Assembly: GCA_944391545.1 (NCBI GenBank)
Contig: CALXTZ010000076.1
Coordinates: 1-6,412 of the forward strand
Reading direction: 5' to 3'
Origin: an uncultured Alphaproteobacteria bacterium
Lineage (GTDB): Bacteria > Pseudomonadota > Alphaproteobacteria > CAAHEQ01 > UBA3637
Length of the DNA: 6,412 bases
Shown: positions 5,863 to 6,412 of the stretch, piece after piece
Layout: the number at the start of each line of letters is the position of its first letter
Position numbering within the stretch: the first letter of the stretch is position 1
Notes under the pieces: generated by a model
What the model saw: the letters and a program-made list of their open reading frames with translations, nothing else
Told to the model about the DNA's origin: nothing
Databases searched by the model: none
Made by a program: the position numbers and the translations under genes

Positions 5863-6288
5863 TTATGAAGCCGTAACATTGAATTTAATCGTTACTGAAG
5901 ATGCATCGCCACTACCCCCCGTCGTAATTTCAACAGTACCACCGGAACGATTTGCCATTGCATTAGCAACTTTGTCCGTAATTCCAGATACATCTACAAC
6001 CGGTTGATCCACCGTTGAACTGGTGGCGTTAATTTCCACTTTAGTTGCTCCGCCCGGAAGAGGTTCACCATCCAAAATGCCAACACAGCTACCGGTTTTA
6101 ATCGTAGACCCATCCCCGCTCGTTTGGGCAACAACGACACATCTGGAAGCATAATCCAAAATTTGGTTTGCGCGATGTCTGTTCATGGCCATGGTGTATC
6201 CAGCGAGGCCACCGATGGACAGTACGCCGATGATGGCCAATACACCCAACATTTCAATCATAGAACGTCCGTTTTGTAATTCTTTCAT
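5863..6288 (-). CDS. Type IV prepilin-like (pseudopilin) protein
   Basis: The 141-aa product has the class III signal of type IV pilins and type II secretion pseudopilins: a short hydrophilic leader MKELQNG, then RSMIEMLGVLAIIGVLSIGGLAGY, a hydrophobic helix that anchors in the inner membrane and packs in the filament core. Cleavage after G7 by a prepilin peptidase would place Glu at +5 (E12), the conserved assembly residue. Position +1 would be Arg, where Phe or Met is usual. After the helix come two cysteines (C50, C68) that could form a disulfide, then a Gly/Thr/Ser/Val-rich C-terminal domain of probable beta strands. The ATG at 6288 is preceded on the minus strand by AGGAAG at good spacing. 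It stands alone, without visible assembly ATPase, platform or peptidase genes, so whether it is a major pilin, minor pilin or pseudopilin cannot be told. The fold class is well supported. Confidence 0.9.
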   Translation of the reverse strand: MKELQNGRSMIEMLGVLAIIGVLSIGGLAGYTMAMNRHRANQILDYASRCVVVAQTSGDGSTIKTGSCVGILDGEPLPGGATKVEINATSSTVDQPVVDVSGITDKVANAMANRSGGTVEITTGGSGDASSVTIKFNVTAS

Positions 6289-6343
6289 TTTAATCTTCCT
6301 TTTTTATAAAGTTAATGAACATTTCATCCCCCGATCAGGGTTT

Positions 6344-6363
6344 ATACGTCACGGGTGACGTAT
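6344..6363. repeat. Perfect 9-bp inverted repeat upstream of the prepilin-like gene
   Basis: ATACGTCAC (6344-6352) and GTGACGTAT (6355-6363) are perfect inverted arms around a GG spacer. On the minus strand a TATAAA (6346-6341) overlaps the proximal arm and could be a -10 element for the prepilin-like gene, but no -35 is recognisable at 17 nt. This could be a regulator-binding site or one arm of a dispersed repeat. The perfect symmetry is seen directly; the role is inference. Confidence 0.5.
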
Positions 6364-6364
6364 G

Positions 6365-6389
6365 GTTTTTGGGTGAATGGCCCAAAAAC
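6365..6389. repeat. Second inverted repeat with 7-nt loop
   Basis: GTTTTTGGG (6365-6373) pairs perfectly with CCCAAAAAC (6381-6389) around TGAATGG. It begins one base after the dyad at 6344-6363. Neither strand has a T tract after the stem, so it is a poor intrinsic terminator. Two perfect stems in 46 bases suggest a structured intergenic element that continues past the window edge. Confidence 0.45.
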
Positions 6390-6412
6390 AAGGACACACC
6401 CACGAAGCTGGT

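Noticed and set aside
6315..6412. Plus-strand open frame from ATG 6315 to the window end (MNISSPDQGLYVTGDVW...)
   Set aside because: It lacks a ribosome binding site, starts only 26 nt from the divergent prepilin-like gene, which leaves no room for promoters, and runs straight through both inverted repeats. It may be an accidental frame in a repeat, but the window ends too soon to decide.

Overview
The window looks like a chromosomal segment of an alphaproteobacterium. The evidence is the ssb-gyrA-peptidylprolyl isomerase gene order, the charged insertion between blades of the GyrA C-terminal domain, and the TPR-type methyltransferase family at the left edge. The prepilin-like protein at the right has a Gly-Arg-Ser-Met-Ile-Glu processing site that I associate, from memory only, with uncultured host-associated alphaproteobacteria. 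Coding DNA has moderate GC, while the gaps between genes are very A+T rich. I see no tRNA, rRNA, CRISPR array, transposase or integrase.

Layout from left to right. (1) The 3' part of a class I SAM-dependent methyltransferase enters from the left edge and ends at 653. (2) A 301-base gap follows. It holds a near-consensus sigma70 promoter (675-703), a structured RNA of about 95 nt ending in an intrinsic terminator (about 709-803), and then A-tract-rich DNA up to ssb. The RNA is either a free small RNA or an attenuating leader of the ssb-gyrA operon, because its first loop can pair with the terminator's 3' arm. (3) ssb (955-1428) and gyrA (1483-4248, GTG start) supply single-strand DNA protection and supercoiling control. 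A cyclophilin-type prolyl isomerase (4232-4771) follows; its start overlaps the gyrA end by 17 nt and it has an N-terminal signal peptide. These three are probably one transcription unit, closed by a strong terminator at 4793-4820. (4) A separate gene at 4962-5804 has its own very strong promoter (TTGACA, 17 nt, TATGAT) and encodes a 280-aa ankyrin-like helical-repeat protein of unknown function. (5) It converges on a minus-strand prepilin-like gene (5863-6288), and a bidirectional terminator lies between them. (6) The last 100 bases hold two adjacent perfect inverted repeats that may be an operator or part of a dispersed element cut by the window edge.

The housekeeping core (ssb, gyrA, isomerase) is ordinary and intact. 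The points that deserve a second look are the structured RNA before ssb, the alternative internal start of the isomerase, the orphan ankyrin-like gene, the unusual prepilin cleavage site and the paired dyads at the right edge. None of these amounts to a demonstrated new system.
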